In this document: in pieces, positions 21,401 through 33,605 of the stretch | Numbering within the stretch: position 1 is the stretch's first letter | How the letters are laid out: each line of letters starts with the position of its first letter | From: Lateolabrax maculatus | Lineage: Eukaryota; Chordata; Actinopteri; Acropomatiformes; Lateolabracidae | Length of the DNA: 64,000 nucleotides | NCBI GenBank assembly: GCA_031216445.1 | Contig: CM062206.1 | Location: 6,146,001 to 6,210,000, forward strand | Reading direction: 5' to 3' | Notes under the pieces: generated by a model | What the model was told of the DNA's origin: nothing | The model's input: only the letters and a program-made list of their open reading frames with translations | Databases searched by the model: none | Program-made: the position numbers and the translations under genes

Positions 21401-21613
21401 GTTGTTCCTCTCTGTCTTTCTCTCCAGAAACGAGCAACAGATGAATGCTACTTCTTAGAGCGGCTTGAGAGCAACAACTACAACACCTACCGCTCCAGGA
21501 AGTACCCAAACATGTACGTGGCACTGAAGCGGACTGGCCAGTACAAGTCTGGAAGCAAGACGGGACCGGGTCAAAAGGCCATTCTTTTTCTTCCAATGTC
21601 TGCCAAGTACTAA
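15497..21613 (+). CDS. fgf2: Fibroblast growth factor 2 (basic FGF)
   Basis: Three exons, 15497-15674, 18486-18589 and 21428-21613 (TAA), join in phase (1 then 0) into 155 aa, the length of the standard 18-kDa FGF2. The exon phases match the human gene. The ATG at 15497 has a good Kozak context (purine at -3, G at +4). Like other FGF2 proteins it has no signal peptide. Visible landmarks are LPSTPEDGGSGGFPPG at the N-terminus, the FGF signature around DECYFLERLESNNY (99-112), and the basic heparin/PIP2 site at 128-144 (KRTGQYKSGSKTGPGQK). Cys34, Cys78 and Cys101 are present. The position of human Cys96 (counting Met) is Arg. It is a secreted heparan-sulfate-binding ligand of FGF receptors in development, vessels and repair. 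The reading frame stays open 5' of the ATG with an Arg-rich segment. nudt6 is its convergent antisense neighbour. Confidence 0.98.
15675..18485 (+). other. fgf2: fgf2 intron 1
   Basis: A GT-AG intron of 2.8 kb with no further exon recognised. At about 17460-17880 is a block with phrases typical of interspersed fish repeats (GCAGTGCCCCCCAGTGGCC near its end), probably an old transposon fragment. The rest is AT-rich. Confidence 0.6.
18590..21427 (+). other. fgf2: fgf2 intron 2
   Basis: A GT-AG intron of 2.8 kb. It contains a poly(A) run (20011-20029), a short (CAAA)n tract (about 20332-20360) and no exon I can support. A 148-codon minus-strand open frame at 18990-19436 resembles no known protein. 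Confidence 0.6.
21107..21112 (-). terminator. nudt6: Possible distal nudt6 poly(A) signal (ATTAAA)
   Basis: Reading from the nudt6 stop (22688) along the minus strand, I find no AATAAA or ATTAAA until ATTAAA here (TTTAAT on the plus strand); an AATAAA follows near 20845. If used, the nudt6 3' UTR would be about 1.6 kb and would cover the whole last fgf2 exon in antisense. Weaker hexamer variants closer to the stop cannot be excluded. Confidence 0.35.
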
Positions 21614-22187
21614 TCTGGGATCTGGTTGAGAAATATTAACGTCAGTGACAAAGAAGAAGATGTGAAGGGCAATGAAGACAAAGTGTTCCATCAACATTGC
21701 CCAAAATAGCTGTGATGCTTTCTGACTGTTATATCCTAAGAGTTGTTTTTTTTATCCTCAACATGTCTGCTCTTTTTCAGCTTCACTTTCAAACAGTGGT
21801 ACACATTCACACCTGGCTGCTTCCCAGTAAAACCAGGCTTTTACTGCTACATTAGTGCAACTGGAGCCAGGTGCTTTGCTCGAGTGCCCCTTCAGTACGG
21901 CAGCACAACATTATTTGTTCATTTTACCTATAGAGATCTTCCCTCTCTGGCTGAGGGATTCAAACCTTCTGATCACAAGTCTCCTTCCCCGTTCAGCTTG
22001 TGACTGTGGTCTGAGCTGCAGCCAGAGCTTAGCTGCAAGACGTAAAGCATATAGAAGAATATCCTATTAATACATGTCTCCTACATAAAAAAGGGTTATA
22101 GGAAATGCACTCAAATACTATGTTATGATAACTTGAAGAAAAGAGAAGATCAGAGTAAATAACTGAATTTTATATCTTGTGATACAA

Positions 22188-22193
22188 AATAAA
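22188..22193 (+). terminator. fgf2: fgf2 poly(A) signal
   Basis: AATAAA lies 575 bases after the fgf2 stop and is followed by a T-rich stretch (GTTTTTTTTCTAATGTTTT) about 45 bases on. It would end the fgf2 mRNA before the nudt6 coding region (stop at 22688). Confidence 0.6.
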
Positions 22194-22687
22194 AATGAAG
22201 CACACTTAACACTCTAACATCAAAAACCCAGCACTAAGAGTTTTTTTTCTAATGTTTTACACTACTCAGTATCTTGGCACACTTAACTGATACAGAACAA
22301 GTTTCCTGAGTTAATCTTTGTTTTCTGATAAAAAATACGTTCCCCATTTGTGCAAACTGTCAGTGTAGGGTCAGCTGACATACTGGTCACAAAACAACTT
22401 GTTCCCAGTTTAAAATACAGCAAAATCTGAACAGTACCTTTAAAAATGAAGCAGTGGGCTTCCAACCTGGTTGCCAAAAAGTGTTAAACCGTATAAAACC
22501 CTGCAGTCGTGCAGGTACCACAGTGGCACAAAGTGAATGTTCTTGTAGTTCACAGCCTATTGCATTTCTTCAACAGAAACAACAAACATAATTCCAGTCA
22601 TAAATACACTTTAAATATAAGTAATGCTGACAACCGTGTGTCAACATAGCTATGATCCGCCAACTCCATCAGGTGGATGAAGGCTTG

Positions 22688-25600
22688 TTAGGGTTTCAGT
22701 GTCGGGGGAAGCTGTCTGTGGTACAGCTGGTAAAACATCCCGGAGTAGACAGCAGGCAGCTCCTCCATGCTGAGGTCGATCTCGTGGAAGCCGCGCTCCA
22801 GGCCGTGAAGCAGAAGCCTGGCCACACGAGAGGTGATGGGCGTGGTGTCGTTGGTCTTGGCCAGCTCGGCGAGGTCCAGCCACTCGCAGCGCAGGCACTC
22901 CTGAGTGCAGAAGTTGATGTCGTAGGTGAGCGGGCTGAGTCGGCAGATGATGTACATGTCCGACATGCCGAAGGCGCCGGGGTGGTTGTGCTGCTGCCTG
23001 ATGCTGAGCAGAGATCTGAACTCAGAGCGAACTCCGGTTTCCTCGAAGACCTCACGCACGGCGGTGCCACCTGAGAAAGATATATTAAAATAGAAATAAA
23101 TGCATCTGGAGGCATTCAAAAGATCCTGACAAAAAGGAATATATTTACATTCCCTAGTCAGAGTCCCCTTGCAGACAGATGTTTAGATGTGGGGAAAAGG
23201 GAAAATACATATATTTTTTGTAAAGAAAAACCTTTTAAGCTGCTTTTTGGGTTGGGTCATGTATATAATATTAAAGCTGCTTTTAAAATGTAAAAGGTGA
23301 ATTTGGAGAAATAGATTTAATTCTTTCCGTATATATCGTGCCTTATTTTGTACATACAAATGAATGTATATGTATCATCTTTAAGCATAATACTAAAATC
23401 GAAGGATTTAGCTAGATGTACTGTATTAGTTTTGTTGCTCTGTTGAGCGTAACACTCACCAATATTCTCTCCTGGATCAGACAAGCCACCGGGGAACTTC
23501 CAAGCATTCTTTGTCTGAAATACAAGTTCAAATTTAACATCAATTGTGATAGATGGCACTGCTGTAAATGTATCTTACATCCCCTTTACACCTTGCATTG
23601 ATTAATGATTAATATGCGTTTTGGGTGATCAGATTGTGATCCCATAGTGTTTGACCAAATGAAAGTGCAGGTGTAAATGCACCCGAGACAGATTGGTAAA
23701 TGTAATGAGGTTAAATTATATCTAGATACAATTTGGATAATGCAAGGCTTAAAGGGGGAATCTTAGTCTGAATCAACATGTATTCTTTGAAAAAATGTCC
23801 ATTTTAGTCATAAAATGCTTTCCAGTTTGAAGTCACTTGTTTCTTGCAGGTTCTTTAAATCTGTGGCACTATCTTACAGTAGTTTTTTTACTTTAAGAAA
23901 ATAACAGCAAGTAGTAGATTATGTGTTCAAAAGATCATCTGATGTATCTGATCTAATAATTATACAGGCAGAAAGATGTTTAATGCTCCCCTCTGAGCAT
24001 CCTTTCATTTTGTGTTTTATATTTAGTGCCTCACTCTGGAGACTTCTACATTTGATGCGGTGAAGTGTGTCTTCCAAAACTGTTTCACCACTTATCCTTG
24101 ATATTTAATAACAGTATGCTGCTGGTTAAATTATGATGTCAATGTTGTATATATATTTTTGTAGTTAAAGAATTTTGTATGCAGTGCTTTTATATTATTT
24201 CATCTTAGATTTTCCTTGTTTTGCAAACCCTCTCTTTGTGAGGAACACAAAAGCACTACAGCATTTATTTTCATGTATTGTTAACAAAACGCTATATTTT
24301 TGGAGCTGTTTCTGAGATGTGCTGGTATGAAAAAATAAAGTTATTTAGTGTAACTCTAATCAGAGTGGTTTTTCAGAATAAAGCCTCTCATCCCCACAGG
24401 AGCTGTCAGAGCTGGACGTGAAAATAATAATATTGAAAAAACTTGCTGGAGGGTTGCCCAACATGCCCAAACTGTTTACACTAAATCTAATGGGGGATGT
24501 TGTGTAAATGTCATTGGATGATGGTTAATTTAAACACTCATGCTCATTACATCATTGAGCTCCCCGATGGATGAAATTACCGTCAGTCCACTGGAGATCT
24601 GTCATTTGTCTTTTGTACTGATGTGAGAGCGATAATGTCCTGGTTTCTTTTCAGGAAGTTCGTAACCCTCCGTGAGCTCTGAACTGGCTCTGTCTGCCAG
24701 AGACACTCTACTGCCAAGGGCCAGACTGTTATAAAGCCCATTTCCAGTAAACAGCTCGATGGGGAGGAGGAGGAGGAGGAGGAGGAGAGGAAGAGATAAA
24801 ACACTCCCCACACTTCTAGGCCACTAACTGTTTCCCTCTGCTTCTGGACAAAAGCCATTAAGATACATTATATGCTCTTAAGAGTCCTGGCTGGGACACA
24901 TGTTACATGTTGTGTGCAAAGAAAGGCCAACAAAGAGGCCCACTTAAATTCTGTTAATTATAATGTGAACTATATTTGTCATATGATCGACAATTTACAG
25001 TAAACATGTGCCCCTTCTTGGACTATTTCTACTGGAGCTGCTGAGAGACTGCAGATAAATAAGCATAAAGACCGCAAACTCTAAAGATTGTTGCACATTA
25101 TCCGACAAATTTAATGCAAAGGATTTAAACATTTTAATCCATAAACTTCTATATTGTGCATATATTTTTGGGGGAAAACATTACTTTTAAAAGGGTTGGT
25201 TAACCCAAATTACATACATTGTCATATATTGTCTGCAGATAGATTTGTTTTTAAAATATACTCTAATACAATCCAATCTCAGAGACAGATATATAAAAAC
25301 CTAGAGGAATGAAACCAAGGCTTCCTGCATGGCTATATACCACTAGAGGAGAGTCAGAACAAGTTTTTTTTTATAATTTACGGTATCCGTAATCAGACTT
25401 GACCAGAGGGAGGACAAATAATTGATGTGATAAATGTGATGAACTGTGTCTTACGGTACGTTATCAAACCTTTAACAGAATCATAATAGTTTCTGTTGTT
25501 ACCGCAGCAGAGATTATTTATTTTCTTTGCAGCAGACATTGGAATATTTTCTTCCTCTGGAGGTTCAACCTTTTGCCAGTTTATGGCTCTTTGACGGTGA

Positions 25601-28600
25601 ATGAGAACACATGTGTTCATGCTGCCGTATGTGTGTTAAACCGGCTCAGACTCTGCTCTTTGGTATACAGGGTTGCAACTAAGCATTATTTTTTTTTATC
25701 ATTATAGTATTATTTATGAAGCTATAGAGTCATTGATTAGTTTATAAAATGTCAAAAAATCCCATCACAATTTCCCAGAGCCAAAAAGGACATCTTCAAA
25801 TTCATTGATTTGTTCAATCAAGACCCAGAGATCAGAAGCAAATCCTCACATTTGAGAAGCTCTAAGCAGAGAATACTTAACATTTTTGCTAAACAGAAGA
25901 CATAAACAAACCTAAAGTTTACTCTATTATTTGTTTCTCTGTTGATTAGTCAATAATTGACTAATTTCTACACTATTATTTTTATTTAAGATATCAGGAT
26001 GTACTACACAATATATTGCCCGTGCAGTCAAACTATCATTGCTGCTACGGGAACATTTTGTGATGGTATCATACTGTGAAGTACCCTGACTTTTAAACCG
26101 TACAAACCGTTGTAACCGTGTGCCGGTGTTTTGTTTTTGCTGGCAGCTTGTTGTTGAGGGTTCGTGTGTGAAGGGTACTGATAATACAGTTACTGTTTAT
26201 CCGTTGGACAAGGTACTTGTGTATATCGTGGGTACGCACAATGCCAGGACTTTCTGACGTCTGATGATTCAAAGTTTTAGCAGCTTTAGGAGTAGTGGTG
26301 GTCACATTATGAAATATAATGCTGAGGCAATACTTGTAGTAAGGACAGAGACAGTTGACTTTACCAGAACAGCTTTGGCAAATTCTACGTAATTGGTTTC
26401 AAAATTGCAGCATTAAATTGGTTACAAAATTATTTTGGCCAACTGAGAATGTAAACTAATCTGCTTAGATTAAAGAAGCCTGTTGTAAGTGAACCTCAAA
26501 ACAACTTGAGCACTACAGCAGAGCTCTGTGGGAGCTGACCGAGACACACTCACAAAGTTGTTTGAGTGCATTCAGCTCACGTAAACACCGTGTTTGCTTG
26601 AGGTCAACTAATGTTGTGTGGAGCTATGTTAAGTGTGAGAGGACTGAAGGGCTGAAGGTCTGAGAAGGTTTCCACTCGTGTTTGGATCAACAGAGGCGAC
26701 ACACAAACTCACTAAACAAACAGGACTAATCACAGCTACCTTAAGCAGCCACACGATATCTGGCGCTTCAGTGGCTATTTTTTTCACTGTGGATGGAAGG
26801 ATCAGTGCCCAATATTATTATTATTTTTGACTCAACCAGGAAAGAGCTGGTCAACTACCTACCACAAATTGTTGTTAACCAGCCAAAATATGTCGCAACT
26901 CTACTCTATTTAAGAAATGTTTAATTCTGCCAACTTACTAACTGTACCTAGTGTGTATATAATCACTGCTCTGTGCTTATATCTATAATATGCAGAATTC
27001 CTAATTGAAAATAACAATAACTTAATTTCCCCTTTTCTAGATTTCATACAATCTTCTGTGTAGTTTTGTTTCTACAAGTAACAAGTCTGTTATGACTTCT
27101 CATTGTTACAGCCAACAGATGCATCCATTTACTGAAAATAAACAAGAAGATATTTGTATTTTAATCTGATTCAGTATGATCTATATGACAATAACATGCT
27201 CTATCTTTAATGAATGTAATTTGAAATTGGTTACTATGTGCAGTATGTTGAAACAATGAAGTGACCTGATACCTTATTTCTGTCTTGGACGACAAGAACT
27301 TTTCCATTGGACTCATCAACAACTGCACCTGGACAAAACAAACAACCAATCAGACATTCATTTCAAATATATTGTAAGTCCATATGTCCCCAGTAAATAA
27401 GATGGTCCACATTACGCACTGAAATAGTTACTGTAAGAACAAAAGGGAGACCTGTTGGCAGTCTGGCTCAAAGTTAATTATTAGGTTGGACACAACATAA
27501 AACCTGCACCACGTGGAGGAAAAAGCCCGAAGCTGAGCCTCCGTCAGGACACAACAGCTGCCTTGTCCAGTTTATATTTTCTAACAAGTCTCTGCTGTTG
27601 AGGATCAATCGAGTCCACAATAACATTGCTGGGCTTGTTGCTCATCATTTACAAGATCGGGGAAATTAAGTTTCTTCCACTTCTCGAACTGTTAAGTGGC
27701 TTTACCTAAATTAAAACGCCACTTGACAAAGGCATTCATGTTGTTGCACTTGGTTCTACAGTGATGGAAATAAGAGACTTTGAGAAATAAGTTCAAACCC
27801 TGTTCCACGTTCAAACGCTGTAGGACGATCTGACAAATACTTTGTTTGAATCATATTAAGGACTAAACCTTAAACCTGCAATGACTGATTGTTTGGCCAC
27901 ATGGGGGCAGCAAAAACAAGCTGTAAACACAACGTGTTATCACCTTTGGGTTGACATGGCAAACTTGTACCATACAGTTTCCTATTTACACATCCTGCAG
28001 ACACAATGCAACATTAGCAATCAGTCAAATATTCACTCTCCTGATATCACGCTGATGAGAAAGATCCAAAACAGTACAGCTGTGGGCCAGAAAACCAAAA
28101 CAATGAGCTGAAAGCAACTAAAATGCTGCGTAGAGCTGTTAACAGTAACACATTTGGGTGATAAGTCGATTTGTCACTACAGTACACCTTTCACGCACAA
28201 GTAGTCATGTGATTGATGGGTAGTATAAAAATATTGAATATAGCCTCTTTAACGTCAGCACTAATTTAAAAAAATAAATAAAATAGACAACCTTATTATT
28301 CTTACCAAAAATATGGACTACATACTTATATAAAAATACTGACGATATGTATGTAAATGTTCTTCAAAAAATGTTGCAGAATAGTAAGGAATTAACTCTT
28401 ACAAACATCCACTGAGTGAACAAGTATAGAGCACGTCTGAAAATGGTTAATGGTTAAAATAAAAAAAAATATGGGTAAAGTCAAAATTCATTAATTTCAT
28501 AAGTCTAAACAGAGTCCAAGTGACTCAGCTTTACTTGTGAATGATGCGGACATCCCACTTCACCATTTAAATTTTTCTCTCCTGTTTGAGCAGTTTTTTT

Positions 28601-31600
28601 TCAACAGGTAGTGACTAAGAGAGGTGGCTATGTGCCGCTGCTGACAGCTCACGATGAGGAGGAGGAGGAGGAGGAGGAGGAGGGAAAACGGCTACTTTCT
28701 TTTCCGGTTGCTCTGTCTGACCGACCGGGACGGGACTCCTTAAATGAATGTCGCAGATGTGTAAAGAGGGATGGGTCGTTCTAAAGGCCTGACTTGGACT
28801 TCCATGTGGAAACTGATGTCATCCCCAATCGCTGTGCCATATGGCGCTTGACAGGAGGAGGCCTGGTTGCTGCTAAGGGAGGCTATCATTATGTAGCCTT
28901 CAGTCTAGGAAACAAAATGCTCACGAGGAGCAGGAGGGAAAAAAAGGGGAATTATGAGACAAAAAGCCCAGAAGCAATCATCACAGGGAAACTGTGGGTT
29001 CTGTAGTAAAAAACGATTAATCGCTTCGGTTTAGTCAGCTTCTGAGCCACAAAAAAGTTTTATGTCTTCTCTTAATTCATATTTCATTTAGGCTTATCCT
29101 ACTACTTATTGACAATAATTATAGGATCACACTAACATCCGTCCTGACTAGCTTTTAATATTAATAGTAAAAATCTAATCTGCTCTAAGGTATAGTGGAA
29201 AGAGTGAACTGTGTCCAAAACACAATTATTAAAGGTTATTAATTATATTCAAGAACTCATTATGTGATGCATCCAACCATGAAACACTCCACGTGATTCA
29301 CAATGATGACGCTAATTTATGTGTGTATCAGTGAAAATGTATTTTATTTTACTTCTTTTTTAAGTCTCTGTGAAGGGAAACTCAGGATATTTATTTAGAT
29401 GTGTCGTGCACAGTCTGAGATGCTGCAGAACGCACTTCTTCTCAGAATACCAACCATTTAATAATTCATTATAGTGTGTGATATTTTAATGAAAAAAGCA
29501 TGTAGTCTGTACTTTCTTGGAATTACTTTGAGCTGTAAGTTCTTGACCCCGTCCTGAGAGGTCAGAGGTCAGAGGTCAAGTGCAGCTGACAGGATTTCGG
29601 TGTCATGCCCAAGGAGTCCCGATTCTTAGGATGAAGAAAAATCTCTGTGATCTACATGTTACTTATATTACCGCCACTGCTCCTCACATTCTCAACAAGA
29701 AAAAATCCTGTATTTTAAAACCTGAATCTTACTACCATAGACTTGTCTTAAATAAATAACTAATAACCCCTGCCATTGTAGAGATTGTGAACATGAGTGC
29801 TCCACCGGAAACAGATTTACAGTAAAACATAATAAGTGCAAGTCTCCAGGTCCATACTTAGGTCACGTGAACTCCATCTGCCAAAGAAAACCACTATATG
29901 CTGTTGAAAGCTCCAGAAAAAGCTAGTAAATGGACCCTAACGTAAGACTTCTTTTTGTCAAACTACTGTTTAAGACCTAGAATGATCGTTTAATTCACAA
30001 AACGGGTTTTTTCAGCAACAACAAAAAGTTCCTCTGCTTCACTTTGGACAGTAAATGTGACTTACTGTTTTGTTCGACTCTTCAGCTGCACTAACCATTC
30101 CCACATCCGACTGTAAACACAGCAGCCCCGGTTCAACCCGATTGAATCTGGAATTTGATCTCCAATGTGATATCTTTTCAGTCAATTTTCAGTGTTTAAC
30201 AGTCAATGGATGTGACCTTAACCTCAAAATATCCACTTCTGACAGGTTGGACAGTTGAAAAGCCTTCTGGGGCTCATATTTCCTTTGCCTCACTGCACTC
30301 CATTGTGAATCTATAAAGCAGGCAGAGCACTTGTGTCCACTGCCTCTAAAAAGATGGTAATTGGCCACAACTAAAACAATAAGAACCAAGTCGAAAAGCA
30401 CCAAAAATGTCCTTACAGTATTGATTGAACTAAACTATATTTGTAGTGAAGGTTAAAAGTTTAGGATAACAGACGCCAGTGTAAGAACTCATTAATTGGA
30501 TGATTTCTCTCTTATCAATGTTTAGGCTCACCATATGTGTGGTTCTCTGGTCTTCATTAAAATAATAAGCCAAGCACTCAATAACACAAGTATCAGATAA
30601 TCTAAACAGCTGCATATTTCAGATTCCTAACTTTAATTTCATCATTGTTTGTGTCGGGGCATTCTGGAAACAAGAAGGGAGTTTCTGGACCCCATTTCAG
30701 ACTGAAGGATGCTCTGGACATGTTCTGACATGCTTCAAGTGCATCCACTCTTTAGCAAAAAGGTAAAAAAACGACACTCTGCCCTCTGCTGGACAACCAG
30801 GAACTTAGCACACTTCAGGTCAGCAACTCCTCCCTTTGTTGCTCTTCACCCCACATTCCCAATCGTGATGAGTGTATTTCCATTTACGCAAGTGAAATGG
30901 GCCGAAGTTGAAAAATGCAAAAACAGCCCAACAGGCAAACAACCTCTTATCCTTTAAAAAAAGAGAGAGGAAAACTGCTGTTTTTTGTGTGTGACAACAT
31001 AATGTAACCCAACTTTAATTAGACTTTATCACTACAACTTATAAATAATTTAAACGTAGCAACAGAATGGATTTATTTTTACAAATCACACTTCAATATC
31101 TTCCAGAAGCTGAAGAACTGATTTATATTAAGGTAAAAAAAAGGTAGTCTTTGTCTGAGGCCAGTTTCCATCTCTGCTGGGGTAATGTAAACTTTACTTG
31201 ATCTGGGTTTGTGGGCCCCGGGAGCTCGGGGTCAGCTCGGTCAATCAGAAGTAATGTAGCGCCAGACGAAGCTCAGCCAATCACAGCCTCTTTACCGCAG
31301 AGGGAAGATTTGATAAATGCCTGAAGCGAACAAACATGTTAGACTTATAAGGTTATAAGACGCTGGATGCTGTAGAAACTAAATCTCTTGTTTAGTTCAG
31401 AGTTAAATATTAAACATTAAAACTTAAGTAAATTACATAAATTCATATAACAGTGAATTTAAATGTTTTTTATGACTGCAACTAACGATTGTTTTCATTA
31501 TTGATTCTTCTGATGTGTTATTTTCTCAATGAATCCACAATTTTAATTTGTGAAAAATGCCCACATGTTTTCAAAACCCAAAAATACTCAGTTTACAATG

Positions 31601-33605
31601 ATATAAAAACAGAATAAAGCAGCAAATCCTCCCACTGGAGAGCCTGAAACCAGAGAACATTTGGTGTGAAATGACTAATGCCTAATTCATTGATTTTTAA
31701 AATAGTTGCTAACACATTTTCTATCAACAGAGTAACTGATTAATCTACTAATTATTTCAGCTCTATTGTTTTTTTGATGACTGACTACTAAATGTCCCAC
31801 TGAAATATTCTGTATATCATATGTTTGATTTTGTTTGTATTAACACGTGCAGATTATTGCTGTAACTGCATTATGTACTGTATATAGTGTAAGTGTTAAG
31901 ATTTGTTGATTATACTGTACTCTTTTAACATGGTAAAAATAGATAATAAACAATAATTAAATAATATAATGTATGTACAGACATTTGTACAGCACATACA
32001 GCTCTCTCCTCAATTACAACTACACTGATTAGACAAGATAATCTTGTCTCAAGGTCAACTTTGTTTCTTTTTCCTGGAGCTTTCAACTGCATCTCACGGT
32101 CTCACGGGCAACTGAACAAACTCCCTCTGCTGATAAAAACTGAGAGATGCGATTGAAAGCTCGGTGAAGAGCTAGAAAGTGGATCTTTAGGTAATTACTG
32201 TGACTTTCCAACGACAAGAATGAACTTTCGGGCTAAAAATCTCTACCTGCCACTCCAATTTGGTGAGTTGCAAACCCCGGCAGCCTGCTTTCCCCCTCTC
32301 CCACCCAGAGGGCCAACACAGCGTGGTCGTCTTTGGCGTGATGGAAGGCGAAGCCGTGAGCGGAGGCGGCGGCAGCACATCGACTCAGTGAGATGGGTAC
32401 TCGAAGCCACACGGCGACTTTCCCCTCTGCTTTCCACTGGAGCAAAGAATCTGAGGAGTACACGAGTCAAAAGTTCACAAGGGTGTTATAAATGATGCTT
32501 TATTAAATGATAAACTGCAGAGACAATCGGGATCCTGAAGGTTAAAGAAGCAGATCTCCAAAGTGGACGGCTGTTGACTGCAGGTAGGAATAATGTAGGG
32601 AGACAATTTATCGATTAGCCGATCAATAGAAAATCAACCTGCAACAATTTTGATAACCGACTAATCTTTGAAGTCATTTATAAATCAAGCATTTTACTGA
32701 TTCCAGCTAATCTAATGTAAGGGTTTTCTGCTTTAGTCTCTTTTATATAATTCTAAATTAAATATCTTTAAGTTGATGACTGTTAATAGGACAGAAGAAG
32801 CTATTTGAAGACATCGCCTTGTGCTCTGGGAACTTGACACAAGCATTTTCACTATTTTTGACATTTTATTATTGAACAACTGAACAATTACTCAGAAAAA
32901 AAAATATTGGCAGACTACTGTACAATGGAAATAATAGTTAGTTGCTGACATAACAAATTAGAAAACCTGTCACTTCAATAAATACCATACTTTTTTACCT
33001 TTGAGGGGTGACTCCCTTAATTTGCCTTTGCAGATAAAATAGCATAAATATATAAAAGGCTTGTATCTAAAATTCAACACTGAACATAAGTTTTAAAGAC
33101 TAAAATGCATCCAAACCACTGAACCACTGTATTTAAATCACACACTGCCATGGTCCCAGATCAGTTCAGGAGCTGATCAGTTTATTGATTCATACTTAAC
33201 TGAATACACACTGATGCAAACTGTTTAAATAAATGTTTTTTTTTTGCATGCAGGTCACTTTTGCAGGAAGGCCCTTCTGCACATTTACAGCCAGCTGTCC
33301 ATGTTTGTGGTGAGAGGTGCAGGTTCATGACTGCTGTTGGTGTCTGCACCTGCACCAGCAAACAACCAAACCAAACCAAACCAAACCAAACCAGACCAAC
33401 CGTGCAGCAATCCGCCGAACGCGCTCTCGCTGATGTCGGCCGGTATCCCGGCCTCGGACAGGTTCACCGTCACGCCACCGAACCGGTCCACCGCGCCCGC
33501 CAGCGCGCTCGTGCCCTCCGAAACCGCACGGACAGCTGAGCGTGCGGGACGGCACGCGGCTCTGAGCAGCGGGAGCAGCTTCACCGCAAAGGCGCAGGCA
33601 GCCAT
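22688..33605 (-). CDS. nudt6: Nudix hydrolase 6 (FGF2 antisense gene)
   Basis: Five exons, 33605-33401, 32450-32247, 27328-27273, 23514-23460 and 23070-22688 (TAA), join in phase (1,1,0,1) into 300 aa; human NUDT6 is 316 aa. The N-terminus (MAACAFAVKLLPLLRAACR) is Arg/Ala-rich without acids, like a mitochondrial import signal. A conserved NUDT6-specific domain follows (DRFGGVTVNL; KVAVWLRVPI; FAFHHA; SRLPGFATHQIGVAGAVVDE). The Nudix box is complete: GLSDPGENIGGTAVREVFEETGV fits GX5EX7REUXEEXGU and is split between the last two exons. The C-terminal part is conserved (DMYIICRLSPLTYDINFC; ITSRVARLLL; ELPAVYSGMFYQLYH). The preferred substrate of NUDT6 is not well settled. In mammals and birds its transcript overlaps FGF2 in antisense. 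It converges on fgf2 and diverges from afg2a. Confidence 0.96.
24762..24790. repeat. (GGA)n microsatellite
   Basis: A GGAGGA trinucleotide tract in nudt6 intron 3. It is unrelated to the coding exons. Confidence 0.9.
25671..25985 (+). repeat. MITE-like dispersed repeat, copy A
   Basis: It begins GGTTGCAACTAAGCATTA and contains ATAAAATGTCAAAAAATC, TTTCCCAGAGCC and GATTAGTCAATAATTGACTA. The same order of words recurs at 31474-31770, 38963-39198 and 57061-57350, and inverted at 32603-32955. This is a non-autonomous element family, divergent in every copy. Confidence 0.7.
28040..28260 (+). repeat. Dispersed repeat shared with 43285-43490
   Basis: This stretch and 43285-43490 share, in the same order, GTGGGCC...AAAACCAAAAC, ATGCTNCGTA, GGGTGATAA, CTTTCACNNACAAGTANTCAT and a closing ATNGAGG/ATAGCCTC-like word. 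Spacing is nearly equal and there are many substitutions. This marks an old interspersed element of unknown class. Confidence 0.55.
28654..28684. repeat. (GAG)n microsatellite
   Basis: About ten GAG units in nudt6 intron 2. Confidence 0.9.
31474..31770 (+). repeat. MITE-like dispersed repeat, copy B
   Basis: It opens with GACTGCAACTAACGATTG and TTTTCATTATTGATTCTTC and closes with TAATTATTTCAGCTCTA, which is roughly the inverse of the opening. This is the most complete copy with recognisable ends. Confidence 0.75.
32030..32190. repeat. Dispersed repeat fragment shared with about 29840-30100
   Basis: It contains GTCTCAAGGTCAACTTTG, GGAGCTTTCAACTGCATC and GAAAGCTCGGTGAAGAGCTAG-like words. The block near 29850-29940 carries matching words (CCATCTGCC, GTTGAAAGCTCC, AAAGCTAGTAAATGGA). 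The pair suggests an old transposon-derived family. Class and ends are unclear. Confidence 0.45.
32603..32955 (-). repeat. MITE-like dispersed repeat, copy C (inverted)
   Basis: Read on the minus strand it begins GTCAGCAACTAACTATTATT and ends near CGGCTAATCGATAAATTG, in the reverse order of copies A and B. It lies in nudt6 intron 1. Confidence 0.7.
33366..33398. repeat. nudt6: (CCAAA)n pentanucleotide repeat at the nudt6 exon 1 donor
   Basis: About six units of CCAAA (TTTGG on the gene's strand) start within a few bases of the nudt6 exon 1 splice donor (GT at 33400-33399). The intron therefore opens GTTGGTCTGGTTTGGTTTGG. Confidence 0.85.

Larger units (their letters stand above)
23515..27272 (-). 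other. nudt6: nudt6 intron 3
   Basis: A 3.8-kb intron between the exon encoding VVQDRNK and the exon that opens the Nudix box. It holds a (GGA)n tract (24762-24790) and a copy of the window's dispersed MITE-like repeat (25671-25985). No exon was recognised. Confidence 0.6.
27329..32246 (-). other. nudt6: nudt6 intron 2
   Basis: A 4.9-kb intron rich in repeats. It holds a fragment at about 27880-28260 that reappears at 43260-43490, a (GAG)n tract at 28654-28684, a repeat word cluster at about 29840-30100 shared with 32030-32190, and MITE-like copy B (31474-31770). No coding exon was recognised. Confidence 0.6.
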
